A stretch of 64,000 bases of DNA from Clostridia bacterium (GCA_017468425.1 JAFUIO010000009.1:1-64000), one strand, 5' to 3'. Shown: positions 33,961-43,111, numbered from the stretch's first letter. The notes: a model not told the origin generated them from the letters alone. Numbers and translations are program-made.

Positions 33961-35688
33961 ATGAAAAAATCTTTGTGTATTCTTATCTGCTTTGCAGTAG
34001 TGCTTACAGCGTGTGCAGTAGGCTTCTCTGCTTATGCGGGCACAGATGCTTTGTCCGTTGTTTCAGGCCCCGAAAAGCTCTATTATACAAGTGCTGGTGA
34101 GGCTATTGACGTAACAGGTACAAAGTTAAAAGTAAGAATTGACGGAATTGAAGAAACTATTGAGCTTAAGCAGAATATTGTAAGAAGCGGTTCAATAAAA
34201 GATGCTGTTACAATTACTACAACTGAGTCTACAACTCAGCCCACAGAATCTACAACTGCAGCCGATTCAACAACTACAACAACTACAGTTGCTCCCGCTG
34301 CAAAAGCTGCAAGAGCATCTGCCAGCGCTGCAAATGTAAAGGTTTACTACGATACTCCTCTCAAAGCAGGAGAAAACGAAGTTATCTTCAGATATGATGA
34401 TAAAATTACAAGCTGTGACGTTTACTACGATGCAGAACCCGTTAAGAGTATTGAAGTGAAAAAGCTTCCTGCTAAGACAGAATATCTTTTCCATAAAGAA
34501 GAATTTGCAAGAGGTCTCGACCTCAGAGGACTTGAACTTGAAATTACTTTCAAGGATTTAGGTGACGGTGAAGAAACATACACTTATGTATGTGAAACAG
34601 AAGACTCAAGCAAACTCACATTTATGGGCCACAAAATCACAGTTAAGTTTTCATTTAACTCATATGATAGTGAATCAGGCCTTAAAGTAGGCGACAACGC
34701 ACTTTCTGTTACTTACCTTAATAAGGAAACATCATTCAATCTTCACTACAAAGAAGTTATCCGTGGTGACGTAAACGATGACGGACAGGTTAACGCAAAA
34801 GACCTTGTACGTCTTAATAAAGTTGTAGCAGAAAAGCCCACAAAACCGTCAGATGATGAACTTTCACTTCTCTGGCTTACATCAGACTTCAACGAAGATG
34901 ACAGAATTAACACTCAGGATATTGTTGAACTCAGAAAAATCCTTACAGAACCTGATAAAACAGGAGAATTTGACTGGGTATACAATGCAACACTCCTTTC
35001 TTATAAGGTATCTCCCGATGGTTACTTCTACACAGACGATGACCCGTGGCAGAGAAACTTCGGCTTCAACGAAGTTTATGATATAGCAACTCCTTATACA
35101 TTTATGTACTACGATACATTCCGTGTGTTCTTCGATTACGGTACATATGAAGAAGGCGAACTTGCAGGCGTGCCTGCAGGCACACCCAAGCAGTGGATGC
35201 TTCAGCCCTGGAAGGGTCAGTACGGTATGGTTCTTTACGGTGCAGAGCTTGGTGTTTACACAAAACCTGAAACACGTGAAACACCTCACTATGACTGCGC
35301 TAACGATAAAGACAAACAGCATATGGCAATGACAGTTTATAAGGATGAAAAAGAAGCTTTCACAATGCCTTATAAAGATCATTGGTGGATTACAGGCTTC
35401 AAACCCGGTGCTCTTGTGAACTACACTGATATGTCAAAACCCCACTCACAGCTTATAATCAAGTTTACTATCGACTTTGACTCACCTGAAATGGCAAAGA
35501 GCTTTGCAAAAGGTCTTGAAGAAAGAGGTTTTGATCAGGTTGGTTTCCTTGATACAGTAAACTTCAGCAAGGTTGACGTATTCACACTCGGTACAGGAGA
35601 TAAAGCTCACAGAGTTGAAATGCTCTGGAGAGATGTTGTAGGTACACCCGGAAAGACAAACGTTCCCAATCCGGTACCGCAGAACTAA
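33961..35688 (+). CDS. Secreted dockerin protein with C-terminal DUF4474-like domain
   Basis: A 575-aa exported protein. Signal peptide at residues 1-26 (ICFAVVLTACAVGFSAYA); beta-rich N-terminal domain split by a Thr-rich linker (about 85-120); second beta domain to about 270; dockerin at about 272-335 with two calcium-loop repeats (GDVNDDGQVNAKDLVRLNK and SDFNEDDRINTQDIVELRK); and a C-terminal domain of about 235 residues (NATLLSYKVSPDGYFYTDDD, WKGQYGMVLYGAELGVYT) that I recognise as DUF4474-like. The dockerin is internal rather than terminal, which is unusual. It should bind a cohesin such as those encoded next. No glycosidase motifs are seen. SD GAGGTGAT precedes the ATG. Confidence 0.82.
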   Translation: MKKSLCILICFAVVLTACAVGFSAYAGTDALSVVSGPEKLYYTSAGEAIDVTGTKLKVRIDGIEETIELKQNIVRSGSIKDAVTITTTESTTQPTESTTAADSTTTTTTVAPAAKAARASASAANVKVYYDTPLKAGENEVIFRYDDKITSCDVYYDAEPVKSIEVKKLPAKTEYLFHKEEFARGLDLRGLELEITFKDLGDGEETYTYVCETEDSSKLTFMGHKITVKFSFNSYDSESGLKVGDNALSVTYLNKETSFNLHYKEVIRGDVNDDGQVNAKDLVRLNKVVAEKPTKPSDDELSLLWLTSDFNEDDRINTQDIVELRKILTEPDKTGEFDWVYNATLLSYKVSPDGYFYTDDDPWQRNFGFNEVYDIATPYTFMYYDTFRVFFDYGTYEEGELAGVPAGTPKQWMLQPWKGQYGMVLYGAELGVYTKPETRETPHYDCANDKDKQHMAMTVYKDEKEAFTMPYKDHWWITGFKPGALVNYTDMSKPHSQLIIKFTIDFDSPEMAKSFAKGLEERGFDQVGFLDTVNFSKVDVFTLGTGDKAHRVEMLWRDVVGTPGKTNVPNPVPQN

Positions 35689-35703
35689 GGAGGTGCATGA
35701 ATT

Positions 35704-36531
35704 ATGAAAATGACTAAAAAAATCCTTTCAATACTTCTTGCACTCACTTTTGTGCTCGCATCTGTATCAGTAGTTGGTCTCACAGCATCTGCAGCAGATG
35801 ATATGACTTTCACAGTAAGTAAAGTGAAAAAAGCAAGACCCGGTGATAAAGTAACAATTAATGTTACTCTCACAAATTCAGACCCTGTCTGCGCAGTTAA
35901 CCCCACGGTTGTATATGACGCAGATAAGCTTGAATTTGTAAGTGCAACAAACGGTGATGTTTTCCAGAAAAACGCATTCCACATCGGTGAAGCACGTGAA
36001 GGCAAAGTTACAATTCTTTACTACAACCCCAAGTTCAATGATACTTCTGCAAACGGTACAGTGTGCACACTTCAGTTCAAGGTTCTTAAAGGTGCAGAAG
36101 GCTATGCTGATGTATCACTTGATTTCCCTGAAAACAGTGTTGTTAACTCTAAAGAAGAAGCAGTTAAATTTGTTAATAACAAAGGTTCAGTAAGTATTAT
36201 TTCTCCTGTTCTCTATGCTAATGAAAAGAAAGAAGAAAACGCAATTGAAGATAAGTATTATCAGAAAGTGCCGCTCTTCGCAAGTTATAGAGATCAGAAC
36301 GTTCAGCTTGTAGCAGGTATCGTAGGCGATACAGTTAAGAAGGTTGAATGGTCAGTCGATTCTAACAGACTTTTGGTAGATGAAAACGGTGTTGTAACTC
36401 CCAACCGTTGGTGGTACTGCAGAGCTAATGTAACTGCAAAAATCACAACAAAAACAGGTGAAGTTTACGAAAAAACAGTTCAGGTTGAATTCTTCAAATT
36501 TGAATTCACAAAACGTTTACCTGTATTTTAA
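35704..36531 (+). CDS. Secreted cohesin-domain protein
   Basis: A 275-aa exported protein. Signal peptide to about residue 31 (SVVGLTASAA); cohesin domain at about 33-165 (KVTINVTLTNSDPVCAVNPTVVYD, GTVCTLQFKVLKGAEGYADV, VNNKGSVSII); C-terminal Ig-like domain (VEWSVDSNRLLVDENGVVTPN) similar to bacterial Big-type repeats. Cohesins bind calcium-dependent dockerins, so this is a probable small adaptor scaffoldin. It follows the dockerin gene by 15 bp with SD AAGGAGG, so both are made together. No anchoring signal is visible. Confidence 0.82.
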   Translation: MKMTKKILSILLALTFVLASVSVVGLTASAADDMTFTVSKVKKARPGDKVTINVTLTNSDPVCAVNPTVVYDADKLEFVSATNGDVFQKNAFHIGEAREGKVTILYYNPKFNDTSANGTVCTLQFKVLKGAEGYADVSLDFPENSVVNSKEEAVKFVNNKGSVSIISPVLYANEKKEENAIEDKYYQKVPLFASYRDQNVQLVAGIVGDTVKKVEWSVDSNRLLVDENGVVTPNRWWYCRANVTAKITTKTGEVYEKTVQVEFFKFEFTKRLPVF

Positions 36532-36550
36532 TTAAAACAATTACACTGCA

Positions 36551-36581
36551 ACGGGACGTGTCTTTTCAGGCACGTTCCCGT
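36551..36581 (+). terminator. Hairpin between the two cohesin genes
   Basis: ACGGGACGTG pairs with CACGTTCCCGT (single bulge). It is followed by TTGACGTATT without a T run, so it is more likely an attenuating or processing hairpin than a full stop. Confidence 0.5.
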
Positions 36582-36612
36582 TTGACGTATTATTGAAAAG
36601 AAGGTGCATTGA

Positions 36613-37497
36613 ATGAAAAATAAATTAATCAGCCTTTTGCTCGGTTTGTCAATTGTTCTTTCAACTTTCGCGATGGTGTCAGTTTCTGCTTTTGCTGCAG
36701 ATATGGAATTTACTGTTGAAGGAGTAAAAGAAACTGAATCAACCGTTCAGGTTGAAATCGGAATTAAAGGCAACAAAGGCTTCTCAGGCCTTGATTTCCA
36801 GGTAGAATATGACAGTTCTGTTCTTACTCCTGTTGATATTGAGGTCGTAGGTGCAGCTGATAAGGCTCAGATGACATATATGGATGACGCAACTGAAAAA
36901 GGTAACTATAACGTTATTGTATATGGCGATAAGGATGTTAATTCAAACGGTAAGGTCTGCGTTGTTACATTTGAAAAAGGTTCAGGTGCTCACGCAGGAA
37001 CATCTTCAAATATTAAGGTTGTAGCTAATGAAGATTGCTATTCATCAGATGGTACATACCATAACGTGAAAGACGGTGACGCTAAACTTTCTTTCACATC
37101 TTTTGAAACAACAACAAAGAAAAATGTTACTACAACAAAGAAAAACGTTACTACAACAAAGAAAAACGTTACTACAACAAAGAAGAACAGTGTTAAAACA
37201 ACAAAAAGACCTGTTGCAGCAACACTTCTCACTTCTCCCACAATGCCCGAAACAACAACTCTTTTACAGGAAACAACAACTCTCGAAGAGTGGACAGAAT
37301 ATCCTGAAGAAGCTTTAACATATGAATCATACTCATATGTAGAGCCTGAAACAGAGGCAACTGAAGAAGATGAAGACGCTGCCAAAAAACAGCAGAGAAA
37401 CAGAATAATCGCAATTGTAGTTATTGTGATTTGTGTTTCAGCTGTAGCAGCTTTGATTTTTACAAAGAAAAAGTCACCCTCAGAAACAAGAAAATAA
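36613..37497 (+). CDS. Membrane-anchored cohesin protein (anchoring scaffoldin)
   Basis: A 294-aa surface protein. Signal peptide to about residue 29 (MVSVSAFAA); cohesin domain at about 30-155 (VQVEIGIKGNKGFSGLDFQVEYD, NGKVCVVTFEKGSG); a linker with a KKNVTTT repeat (about 160-190) and Thr/Glu-rich spacer to about 260; and a C-terminal transmembrane helix (IIAIVVIVICVSAVAALIF, about 265-284) followed by a basic tail. There is no LPXTG motif, so anchoring is by the helix. It would hold dockerin proteins at the cell surface. SD GAAGGTG and a bidirectional terminator bound the gene. Confidence 0.85.
   Translation: MKNKLISLLLGLSIVLSTFAMVSVSAFAADMEFTVEGVKETESTVQVEIGIKGNKGFSGLDFQVEYDSSVLTPVDIEVVGAADKAQMTYMDDATEKGNYNVIVYGDKDVNSNGKVCVVTFEKGSGAHAGTSSNIKVVANEDCYSSDGTYHNVKDGDAKLSFTSFETTTKKNVTTTKKNVTTTKKNVTTTKKNSVKTTKRPVAATLLTSPTMPETTTLLQETTTLEEWTEYPEEALTYESYSYVEPETEATEEDEDAAKKQQRNRIIAIVVIVICVSAVAALIFTKKKSPSETRK
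37110..37193 (+). repeat. In-gene 21-bp tandem repeat encoding KKNVTTT units
   Basis: Four successive near-identical 21-bp units encode the Lys-Lys-Asn-Val-Thr-Thr-Thr linker of the anchored cohesin. Being an exact multiple of three, the array can change length without breaking the frame. Confidence 0.85.
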
Positions 37498-37515
37498 TCT
37501 CAGCTCATAAAAATA

Positions 37516-37560
37516 ACCGATGCAGTTAAGTTAAACTGCATCGGTATTTTTGTTTCTTTT
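37516..37560. terminator. Bidirectional terminator between convergent genes
   Basis: ACCGATGCAGTT/AACTGCATCGGT, a perfect 12-bp stem, is followed by ATTTTTGTTTCTTTT on the plus strand and is preceded by an A-rich stretch that serves as the T run for the minus-strand oxidoreductase gene. Confidence 0.88.
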
Positions 37561-37572
37561 ATTCTTGTTTAA

Positions 37573-38664
37573 TTATTCTTCGCCGTAAGCGTTTTCGTAA
37601 ATTTTAACTTCCTGATGGATGTTTGATGAACGATAAATACCATCCATGATTTTTGAAGTAAGAACTGCTTTGTCGATGTATGACTGGTTAGGTACTCTTG
37701 TTTTGCAGGATTCAACGAATGAGTCAATTTCGTTTCTGTAATGGTCTCTCATTCTGAATTTCGGCTTTTCTTCAACAAGCGCACCGTCTTTTACTGTGAA
37801 GAAAGTGTAGTATCCGCAGTAATTAAGTCTGATACCGCCCTTGTCACCCATAAAGTCGATGTAAGTTTCGTTAATGCCGATATTCTGTGCCCATGCACCG
37901 TTGAAAGTGATTGTAGGACCGTTTTCTGTTCTGATAATACCTGTAACAGAGTCGTCAACGTCGTATGTGCCGTTTTCAACATCAGATGTTTCTTCTGCCC
38001 ACATTCCTTCGTAAACATAATTTTTCATATCTTTACCAAGCTTGCAGAAAGCCTCGCCGCTTGCAGTAAGAGGTCTGGGGTCACCGCAACAGTAAAGGAT
38101 AAGGTCGAGATAATGTACACCCCAGTCGATAAGTGCACCGCCGCCTGATGAAGCATTTGTTGTGAAATCACCGCCAAGGCCGGGGATTGAACGATGTGCT
38201 CTGAAGGAAGCATAAACGTGGAAAACTTCACCAAGCTCACCGTTTTCAATCAGCTTTTTAACGCGGTTAACTGAATCGTTGTAACGGTTAACTGTGCCGA
38301 TTGAAAGCATTTTGCCTGTTTCTTTTGCAACTTCCTGCATAGCTAATGCTTCTTTGAGAGTTCTTGCAGCAGGTTTTTCGCAGAGTACGTCTTTTCCTGC
38401 TTTCATAAAGTCAATGGAAATCATTGCGTGATGGTCATTGTGTGTGCAGACAGAAACTGCATCAATGTCATCATTGTTTACGATTTCTTTGTAATCGTAA
38501 ACGGCTTTGCCGCAACCGTATTTTTCAACTGCTGCATCTGCTCTTTCGGGAATGATATCGCAGAAATATTTAATTTCCACATTTTCATTTGCCATATAAC
38601 TTGGGATGTGTGCGCCGTTTGCGATGTTACCGCAGCCGATAACTGCAACTCTTAATTTTGACAT
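37573..38664 (-). CDS. Gfo/Idh/MocA-family NAD(P)-dependent oxidoreductase
   Basis: A 363-aa oxidoreductase. N-terminal dinucleotide fold with VAVIGCGNIANGAHIPSY, the family's catalytic motif CEKPAARTLKEA near residue 95, and a C-terminal alpha/beta domain (GGGALIDWGVHYLDLILY) carrying the active-site Asp and His. These enzymes oxidise or reduce sugars and cyclitols. The start at 38664 has GGAGG upstream on its own strand; a longer frame runs into the divergent promoter. It is divergent from two sugar isomerase-like genes with which it probably shares a pathway. Confidence 0.9.
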   Translation of the reverse strand: MSKLRVAVIGCGNIANGAHIPSYMANENVEIKYFCDIIPERADAAVEKYGCGKAVYDYKEIVNNDDIDAVSVCTHNDHHAMISIDFMKAGKDVLCEKPAARTLKEALAMQEVAKETGKMLSIGTVNRYNDSVNRVKKLIENGELGEVFHVYASFRAHRSIPGLGGDFTTNASSGGGALIDWGVHYLDLILYCCGDPRPLTASGEAFCKLGKDMKNYVYEGMWAEETSDVENGTYDVDDSVTGIIRTENGPTITFNGAWAQNIGINETYIDFMGDKGGIRLNYCGYYTFFTVKDGALVEEKPKFRMRDHYRNEIDSFVESCKTRVPNQSYIDKAVLTSKIMDGIYRSSNIHQEVKIYENAYGEE

Positions 38665-38690
38665 AATATCAACCTCCGTCATAAGAATTA

Positions 38691-38719
38691 TTGACAAAAA
38701 TAATGATATCAGTTATAAT
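38691..38719 (+). promoter_or_regulatory. Promoter of the sugar isomerase pair
   Basis: Perfect TTGACA (38691-38696) and TATAAT (38714-38719) with 17-bp spacing, located in the divergent intergenic region. Confidence 0.85.
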
Positions 38720-38792
38720 CAAATTTGTAAACAGTTTAGAGAAAAATAGTACTGTTTTTAAAAATTTTTTATCACAAAAGAGGTTGATTTTC

Positions 38793-39665
38793 ATGTACAA
38801 TTTTCCCATTGGTGTAATTGTAGACAGCTTCAGACTTCCCATGGCAGAAGCTGTAAAAAAAGCAAAAGAAGTTGGTGCACAGGGTATTCAGGTTTACGCA
38901 TCACACGGTGATATGGCTCCTGAAAATATGACTCCTGCAAAAATTGCAGAGTTCAGAAAACTTGTAAGCGATAATGGTCTCGTTATTTCTGCACTTTGCG
39001 GTGACCTTGGCGGTGGCGGATTTGTTCACCCCGATAAAAATGCTGAAAAAGTTGAAAAATCAAAGAGAATTCTTGACCTTGCAAAAGAACTTGGCACTGA
39101 CATCGTAACAACTCATATCGGTGTTGTTCCTGCTGACGCAAATAATGAAAGATATAAAATTATGCAGGCTGCTTGTTTTGAACTGAGTTCATACGCTGAT
39201 ACTATCAATTCACATTTCGCAGTTGAAACAGGTCCTGAAAAATCAATCATTCTTAAAAACTTCCTTGATTCACTCGGCTCAAGAGGTGTAGGCGTTAACC
39301 TTGACCCTGCAAACCTTATTATGGTTTCAGGTGATGCTCCTGTTGAAGCAGTTTATAATCTTAAGGATTATATCGTACATACACACGCAAAAGACGGATA
39401 CATGCGTTTCTATGAAAACCCCGAAATCGTTTACGGTATGCCCGGTGCACGTGAAATGGCAGAAGGTGAACACGCAATCGAAGGCGATTCATACGAAGAA
39501 GTGCCGCTCGGTTCAGGTTCAGTTCCTTTCCCGTACTATCTTAAAGCACTTGAAGATATCGGCTACAAAGGCTTCCTTACAATAGAAAGAGAAGTAGGTG
39601 CTGACCCTGCAAAAGATATCGGTCTTGCAGTTAAATATCTTCAGGGGATTATTAACGAGGGTTAA
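38793..39665 (+). CDS. Sugar phosphate isomerase/epimerase-like TIM-barrel protein 1
   Basis: A 290-aa protein of the xylose isomerase-like/AP endonuclease 2 fold. Probable metal ligands follow the family order: FAVETGPE (Glu), GVNLDPANL (Asp), VHTHAKDGY (His, Asp) and LTIEREVG (Glu). ATG 38793 sits after AGAGG; upstream in-frame codons lie in the promoter and leader. Substrate is unknown, presumably a keto- or aldo-sugar or cyclitol processed together with the Gfo/Idh/MocA oxidoreductase. Confidence 0.85.
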   Translation: MYNFPIGVIVDSFRLPMAEAVKKAKEVGAQGIQVYASHGDMAPENMTPAKIAEFRKLVSDNGLVISALCGDLGGGGFVHPDKNAEKVEKSKRILDLAKELGTDIVTTHIGVVPADANNERYKIMQAACFELSSYADTINSHFAVETGPEKSIILKNFLDSLGSRGVGVNLDPANLIMVSGDAPVEAVYNLKDYIVHTHAKDGYMRFYENPEIVYGMPGAREMAEGEHAIEGDSYEEVPLGSGSVPFPYYLKALEDIGYKGFLTIEREVGADPAKDIGLAVKYLQGIINEG

Positions 39666-39668
39666 TTT

Positions 39669-40535
39669 ATGAAATTTGCAGTAACATCATACAGCTTTCA
39701 GAAACTTCTGAATTCAGGTGAATACACCCATTTTTCACTTATCGAAAAAGTTAAGGAAATGGGATTTGATGCAATAGAATATACCGATTTAATTGTGCCT
39801 GAAAACAAAACGGAACTTGAGTTTGCAAAAGAACTCAGAGCCGAAGCGGATAGAGTAGGCCTTGAAATTTCAAGCTATACTGTAGGCGCTGATATGTTGA
39901 ACGGTTGTGACGGTGACTTTGATAAAGAAATTGAACGCATTAAAGGTAAGGTTGATGTGGCAGAAGCACTCGGTGTTAATTTTATGCGTCACGATGCAGG
40001 TTGGGGATATAAAGACGAAAGAAAGTCTTATATGGGCTTTAACGAGGCACTTCCTGTTTTTATCAAAGGGTGTAAAGAAATTACTGAGTATGCAAAGCAG
40101 AAAGGTATTGTAACAATGATAGAAAATCACGGATTTTTCTGTCAGGATTCTGACCGTGTAGAAAAAATCGTGTGCGGAGTTGCAGACCCGAATTTCGGTG
40201 TGCTTTTTGATTGTGGTAACTTCCTTTGTGCAGATGAAAACCCTGTTGTTGCAGCAGGTAAGCTTGCAAACTATGTAAAATATGTTCATGCAAAGGATTT
40301 CTTCATCCGTAGCGGAATGGGCTATGACCCCGGTTGTGGTTTCTTCCGCACAAGAGGCGGTAACTATTTAAGAGGTACAATCGTAGGTCAGGGTGATGCT
40401 CCTGTTAAACAGTGCGTTGAGGTTATCAGAAACTCAGGTTATGACGGTTACTTCAGTGTTGAATTTGAAGGAATCGAAGATAATATTCAGGCTGTTGAAC
40501 AAGGTTTTGCTAACCTGAAACTTTTTGCAGAATAA
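39669..40535 (+). CDS. Sugar phosphate isomerase/epimerase-like TIM-barrel protein 2
   Basis: A 288-aa second TIM-barrel protein of the same superfamily with TMIENHGFF (Glu), VLFDCGNFL (Asp), YVHAKDFF (His) and YFSVEFEG (Glu). It starts 3 bp after the stop of the first, so the two are translationally coupled. Clear sequence differences suggest consecutive steps or different sugars rather than a recent duplication. A terminator follows. Confidence 0.85.
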   Translation: MKFAVTSYSFQKLLNSGEYTHFSLIEKVKEMGFDAIEYTDLIVPENKTELEFAKELRAEADRVGLEISSYTVGADMLNGCDGDFDKEIERIKGKVDVAEALGVNFMRHDAGWGYKDERKSYMGFNEALPVFIKGCKEITEYAKQKGIVTMIENHGFFCQDSDRVEKIVCGVADPNFGVLFDCGNFLCADENPVVAAGKLANYVKYVHAKDFFIRSGMGYDPGCGFFRTRGGNYLRGTIVGQGDAPVKQCVEVIRNSGYDGYFSVEFEGIEDNIQAVEQGFANLKLFAE

Positions 40536-40550
40536 CAAATTTTTATAAAA

Positions 40551-40584
40551 ATGCTCCTGAAAAGCGATTCGGGAGCATTTTTCT
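40551..40584 (+). terminator. Terminator of the sugar isomerase pair
   Basis: ATGCTCC/GGGAGCAT stem with an A-rich 5' flank, followed by TTTTTC. Confidence 0.85.
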
Positions 40585-40597
40585 TTATATATTTGAC

Positions 40598-40627
40598 TTG
40601 ACTTTACGAGAAATAAGATGCTATAAT
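40598..40627 (+). promoter_or_regulatory. Promoter of the first large dockerin gene
   Basis: Overlapping TTGACT copies (40593 and 40598) and TATAAT (40622-40627); the second copy gives an 18-bp spacer. Confidence 0.7.
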
Positions 40628-40678
40628 TATTGTGTGTTAATATTTTGTAAATTTTTTTCGGAAAGGAAGAAGGAAATT

Positions 40679-42955
40679 ATGAGTAAAAAGATACTTTCAT
40701 TGGTACTCGTCCTGATTATGCTTGTAGGTTGCTTTGCGGTTCCGGTACAAGCAAGAGAAGCAGGTGTGGGTACAGGCGCAGAAAGCTTTAACCCCGTAAA
40801 GTTTTATGTAGACAAGGAGTCTCTTATAGGTGCAGATATCAACACAAAAGTTAATGTCGAGATAGTTGATAAAAACTATAAGATAAAGCTTAATTCAGTT
40901 GAAGCGTATATTCCGTATTATGCAGAAGGTGGAATTGCTTACCTTGATGTGGCATACACTAAAGGAATGGTAATTTCAGGTGCAGAAGCACTTACGGTTA
41001 CAGGCACTTTAACAGAAAAAGTAAACTCTGTTGTGCGTTACACCTTCAATTACGATATCCTTGACAAGAATAATAAAACTGTCTGGAAAGATCTCGCAGG
41101 TTATACTTACGCGTTTGTAAGCAGTAATGAATCAAAAACAGGTGCAGTAGGCTCAAACCATGCTTATCCCGGCAATTTAAGTGATGGTTGTTATTTTGAA
41201 AATCTCAGCACATTGAATACAACATATGTTCAGCAGTCGGAGCTTAATCTGTACTATAAAGTAAGAACACAGTCTGCATGGAGTTATAACGACCCCAGAA
41301 CAAGAGGTGTCGAGATAATATCAGGTAATGCTCCGTCAACAGCAAGTACAATCGGCACAATGAACTGGCCCCGCAGTGGTCCTGTTTATCGTTCGGCTGA
41401 CGGTTATTGGTTCTCAATGAGTGAGCCACCTTCAGGTTATTATAACTTCACAATCAGCTTCAACTCATGGAATGACGATTGGGAAGACCAGTCAAATATT
41501 ACAGAAACAACAGAAATGTACTATATCAGAAGTTCTGATATAGTAGATGCATATAATACTGCAAACAAGTATATCAAATCAAACACACTTTTTGCAGACG
41601 GTTATTATGTGCAGAAGGGCAGATATACAGAAGACAGCTGGAATGCTTTTATAAATGCTCTTGATATTGCGTATCAGGTTGCTTTAGCTGTTCCGAATGC
41701 AAACCATGGTTACAAACTTGCTTGCATAAATGCACAGTCAGCAAATGAAGCACTTGATGCTGCTTTTGCAAATCTTAAAGAAGCGGAACATGATTACTAT
41801 GCACATAAAGACCCTGTTGTTACTCCCGCAACATGCACAAAAGAAGGTTCAGAACTTTTAACTTGTATCTGCGGTGAAACAAAAACAAATATTCTTCCTG
41901 CAACAGGTCATACACGCGGTGCATGGAATGTTGTAAAACAGGCAACTTGTACAGAAGAAGGTAAGGAAGAAATCCGTTGTACTGTTTGTAACGAAATAGT
42001 TGAAGAAAAAGTAACGCCAAAGATTGCACACGTTTTTGAATCCGAGGTAACTGAGGCTGATTGCACAAATCAGGGTTATACTACTTATAACTGTACAATA
42101 TGTGGTTATACATATACCAGTGATTATGTTGAACCGAACGGTCATGAATATAATTATGTAAAGATTGAACCCACTTGTACAGAACAAGGTTATACGTTAT
42201 GCTCTTGTAAAAATTGCAATTACAGAACTACGAATAACATTGTTTCTGCAACAGGTCACACTGAAGGTGAAGCTGTCGAAGAAAACAGAACAGAGGCTAC
42301 CTGTACAGTGGCAGGTTCTTATGATGTAGTAGTTTATTGTTCTGTATGCGAAGAAGAAATATCACGTGAAACAGTTGTAGTTGATGCTCTTGGTCACACA
42401 GCAGGTGAAGCTGTTGAAGAAAACAGAGTTGAACCTACTATGACAGTAGACGGCTCTTATGAAAAAGTAATTTGCTGCACAGTATGTAACGAAGAATTGA
42501 GCCGTGAAACAGTTGTTCTTCCTATGACGGGTGGATATTTCCGCGAAGCAGAAGGCTCAACAACGGTTATTAACAAAGAACTCGGTCTTATCTACGGCCT
42601 TGATATTGGCCTTGCAGATATTGAAGAATATGTTGAATATGCATCAAATGTTTCTTATGAGCTTTCAGACGGTGTCGGTACAGGAAGCGTTGTTACAACA
42701 TACCGCAACTCAGAAGAATGGGAATCATATACAGTTGTAATCTTCGGTGACCTGAACGGTGACGGAGTTATCGATATTTACGATGCTTCAATTCTTGCTG
42801 CAATCGTAAATGGCGATATGGTGCTTGAAGAAGAGGATGTGCTTCTTTTTGCGGCAGATCTGAATTCTGATACAGCGGTTGATATTTATGACCTTGCAAT
42901 TCTTAATGCAGTTGTAAATGGCGAAACAGAAATTTCACAGGCACCGGTTGCTTAA
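40679..42955 (+). CDS. Secreted dockerin protein with Cys-rich repeats
   Basis: A 758-aa exported protein. Signal peptide at 1-24 (LVLVLIMLVGCFAVPVQA); beta-sandwich region to about 300; helical segment with GYYVQKGRYTEDSWN (about 310-385); at least five repeats of about 45-50 residues with the pattern ATCTxxG, CxxC and GH (about 388-660; the last unit lacks ATC); and a C-terminal dockerin (FGDLNGDGVIDIYDASILAA and DLNSDTAVDIYDLAILNAV, about 690-750). No catalytic domain is recognised, so it is probably a binding or structural component of a cohesin-dockerin complex. ATG 40679 follows an AAGGAAGAAGG tract. Similar in its N-terminal half to the protein at 44592. Confidence 0.82.
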   Translation: MSKKILSLVLVLIMLVGCFAVPVQAREAGVGTGAESFNPVKFYVDKESLIGADINTKVNVEIVDKNYKIKLNSVEAYIPYYAEGGIAYLDVAYTKGMVISGAEALTVTGTLTEKVNSVVRYTFNYDILDKNNKTVWKDLAGYTYAFVSSNESKTGAVGSNHAYPGNLSDGCYFENLSTLNTTYVQQSELNLYYKVRTQSAWSYNDPRTRGVEIISGNAPSTASTIGTMNWPRSGPVYRSADGYWFSMSEPPSGYYNFTISFNSWNDDWEDQSNITETTEMYYIRSSDIVDAYNTANKYIKSNTLFADGYYVQKGRYTEDSWNAFINALDIAYQVALAVPNANHGYKLACINAQSANEALDAAFANLKEAEHDYYAHKDPVVTPATCTKEGSELLTCICGETKTNILPATGHTRGAWNVVKQATCTEEGKEEIRCTVCNEIVEEKVTPKIAHVFESEVTEADCTNQGYTTYNCTICGYTYTSDYVEPNGHEYNYVKIEPTCTEQGYTLCSCKNCNYRTTNNIVSATGHTEGEAVEENRTEATCTVAGSYDVVVYCSVCEEEISRETVVVDALGHTAGEAVEENRVEPTMTVDGSYEKVICCTVCNEELSRETVVLPMTGGYFREAEGSTTVINKELGLIYGLDIGLADIEEYVEYASNVSYELSDGVGTGSVVTTYRNSEEWESYTVVIFGDLNGDGVIDIYDASILAAIVNGDMVLEEEDVLLFAADLNSDTAVDIYDLAILNAVVNGETEISQAPVA

Positions 42956-42964
42956 AGTTGATTT

Positions 42965-42996
42965 AAAGGAGTGATGTTTTCACTCCTTTATTTTTT
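42965..42996 (+). terminator. Terminator after dockerin gene 1
   Basis: AAAGGAGTGA/TCACTCCTTT stem with a TGTTT-type loop, then ATTTTTT. Confidence 0.88.
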
Positions 42997-43035
42997 GCTT
43001 TAATTTATCTTAATATTTTTTTTACATATATTTAC

Positions 43036-43064
43036 TTGAAACCGTTGTGAAAAAATGTTAATAT
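43036..43064 (+). promoter_or_regulatory. Promoter of the second large dockerin gene
   Basis: TTGAAA (43036-43041), 17-bp spacer, TAATAT (43059-43064), about 50 bp before the start codon. Confidence 0.6.
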
Positions 43065-43111
43065 GTAAAAAGCATATTATATAACAAAATATTTTTTTGG
43101 AGGATGACAAA

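Noticed and set aside
37110-37193. Short regular repeats that might be a CRISPR array
   Set aside because: They are 21-bp in-frame units within the cohesin gene encoding KKNVTTT, with no spacers and no cas genes nearby.
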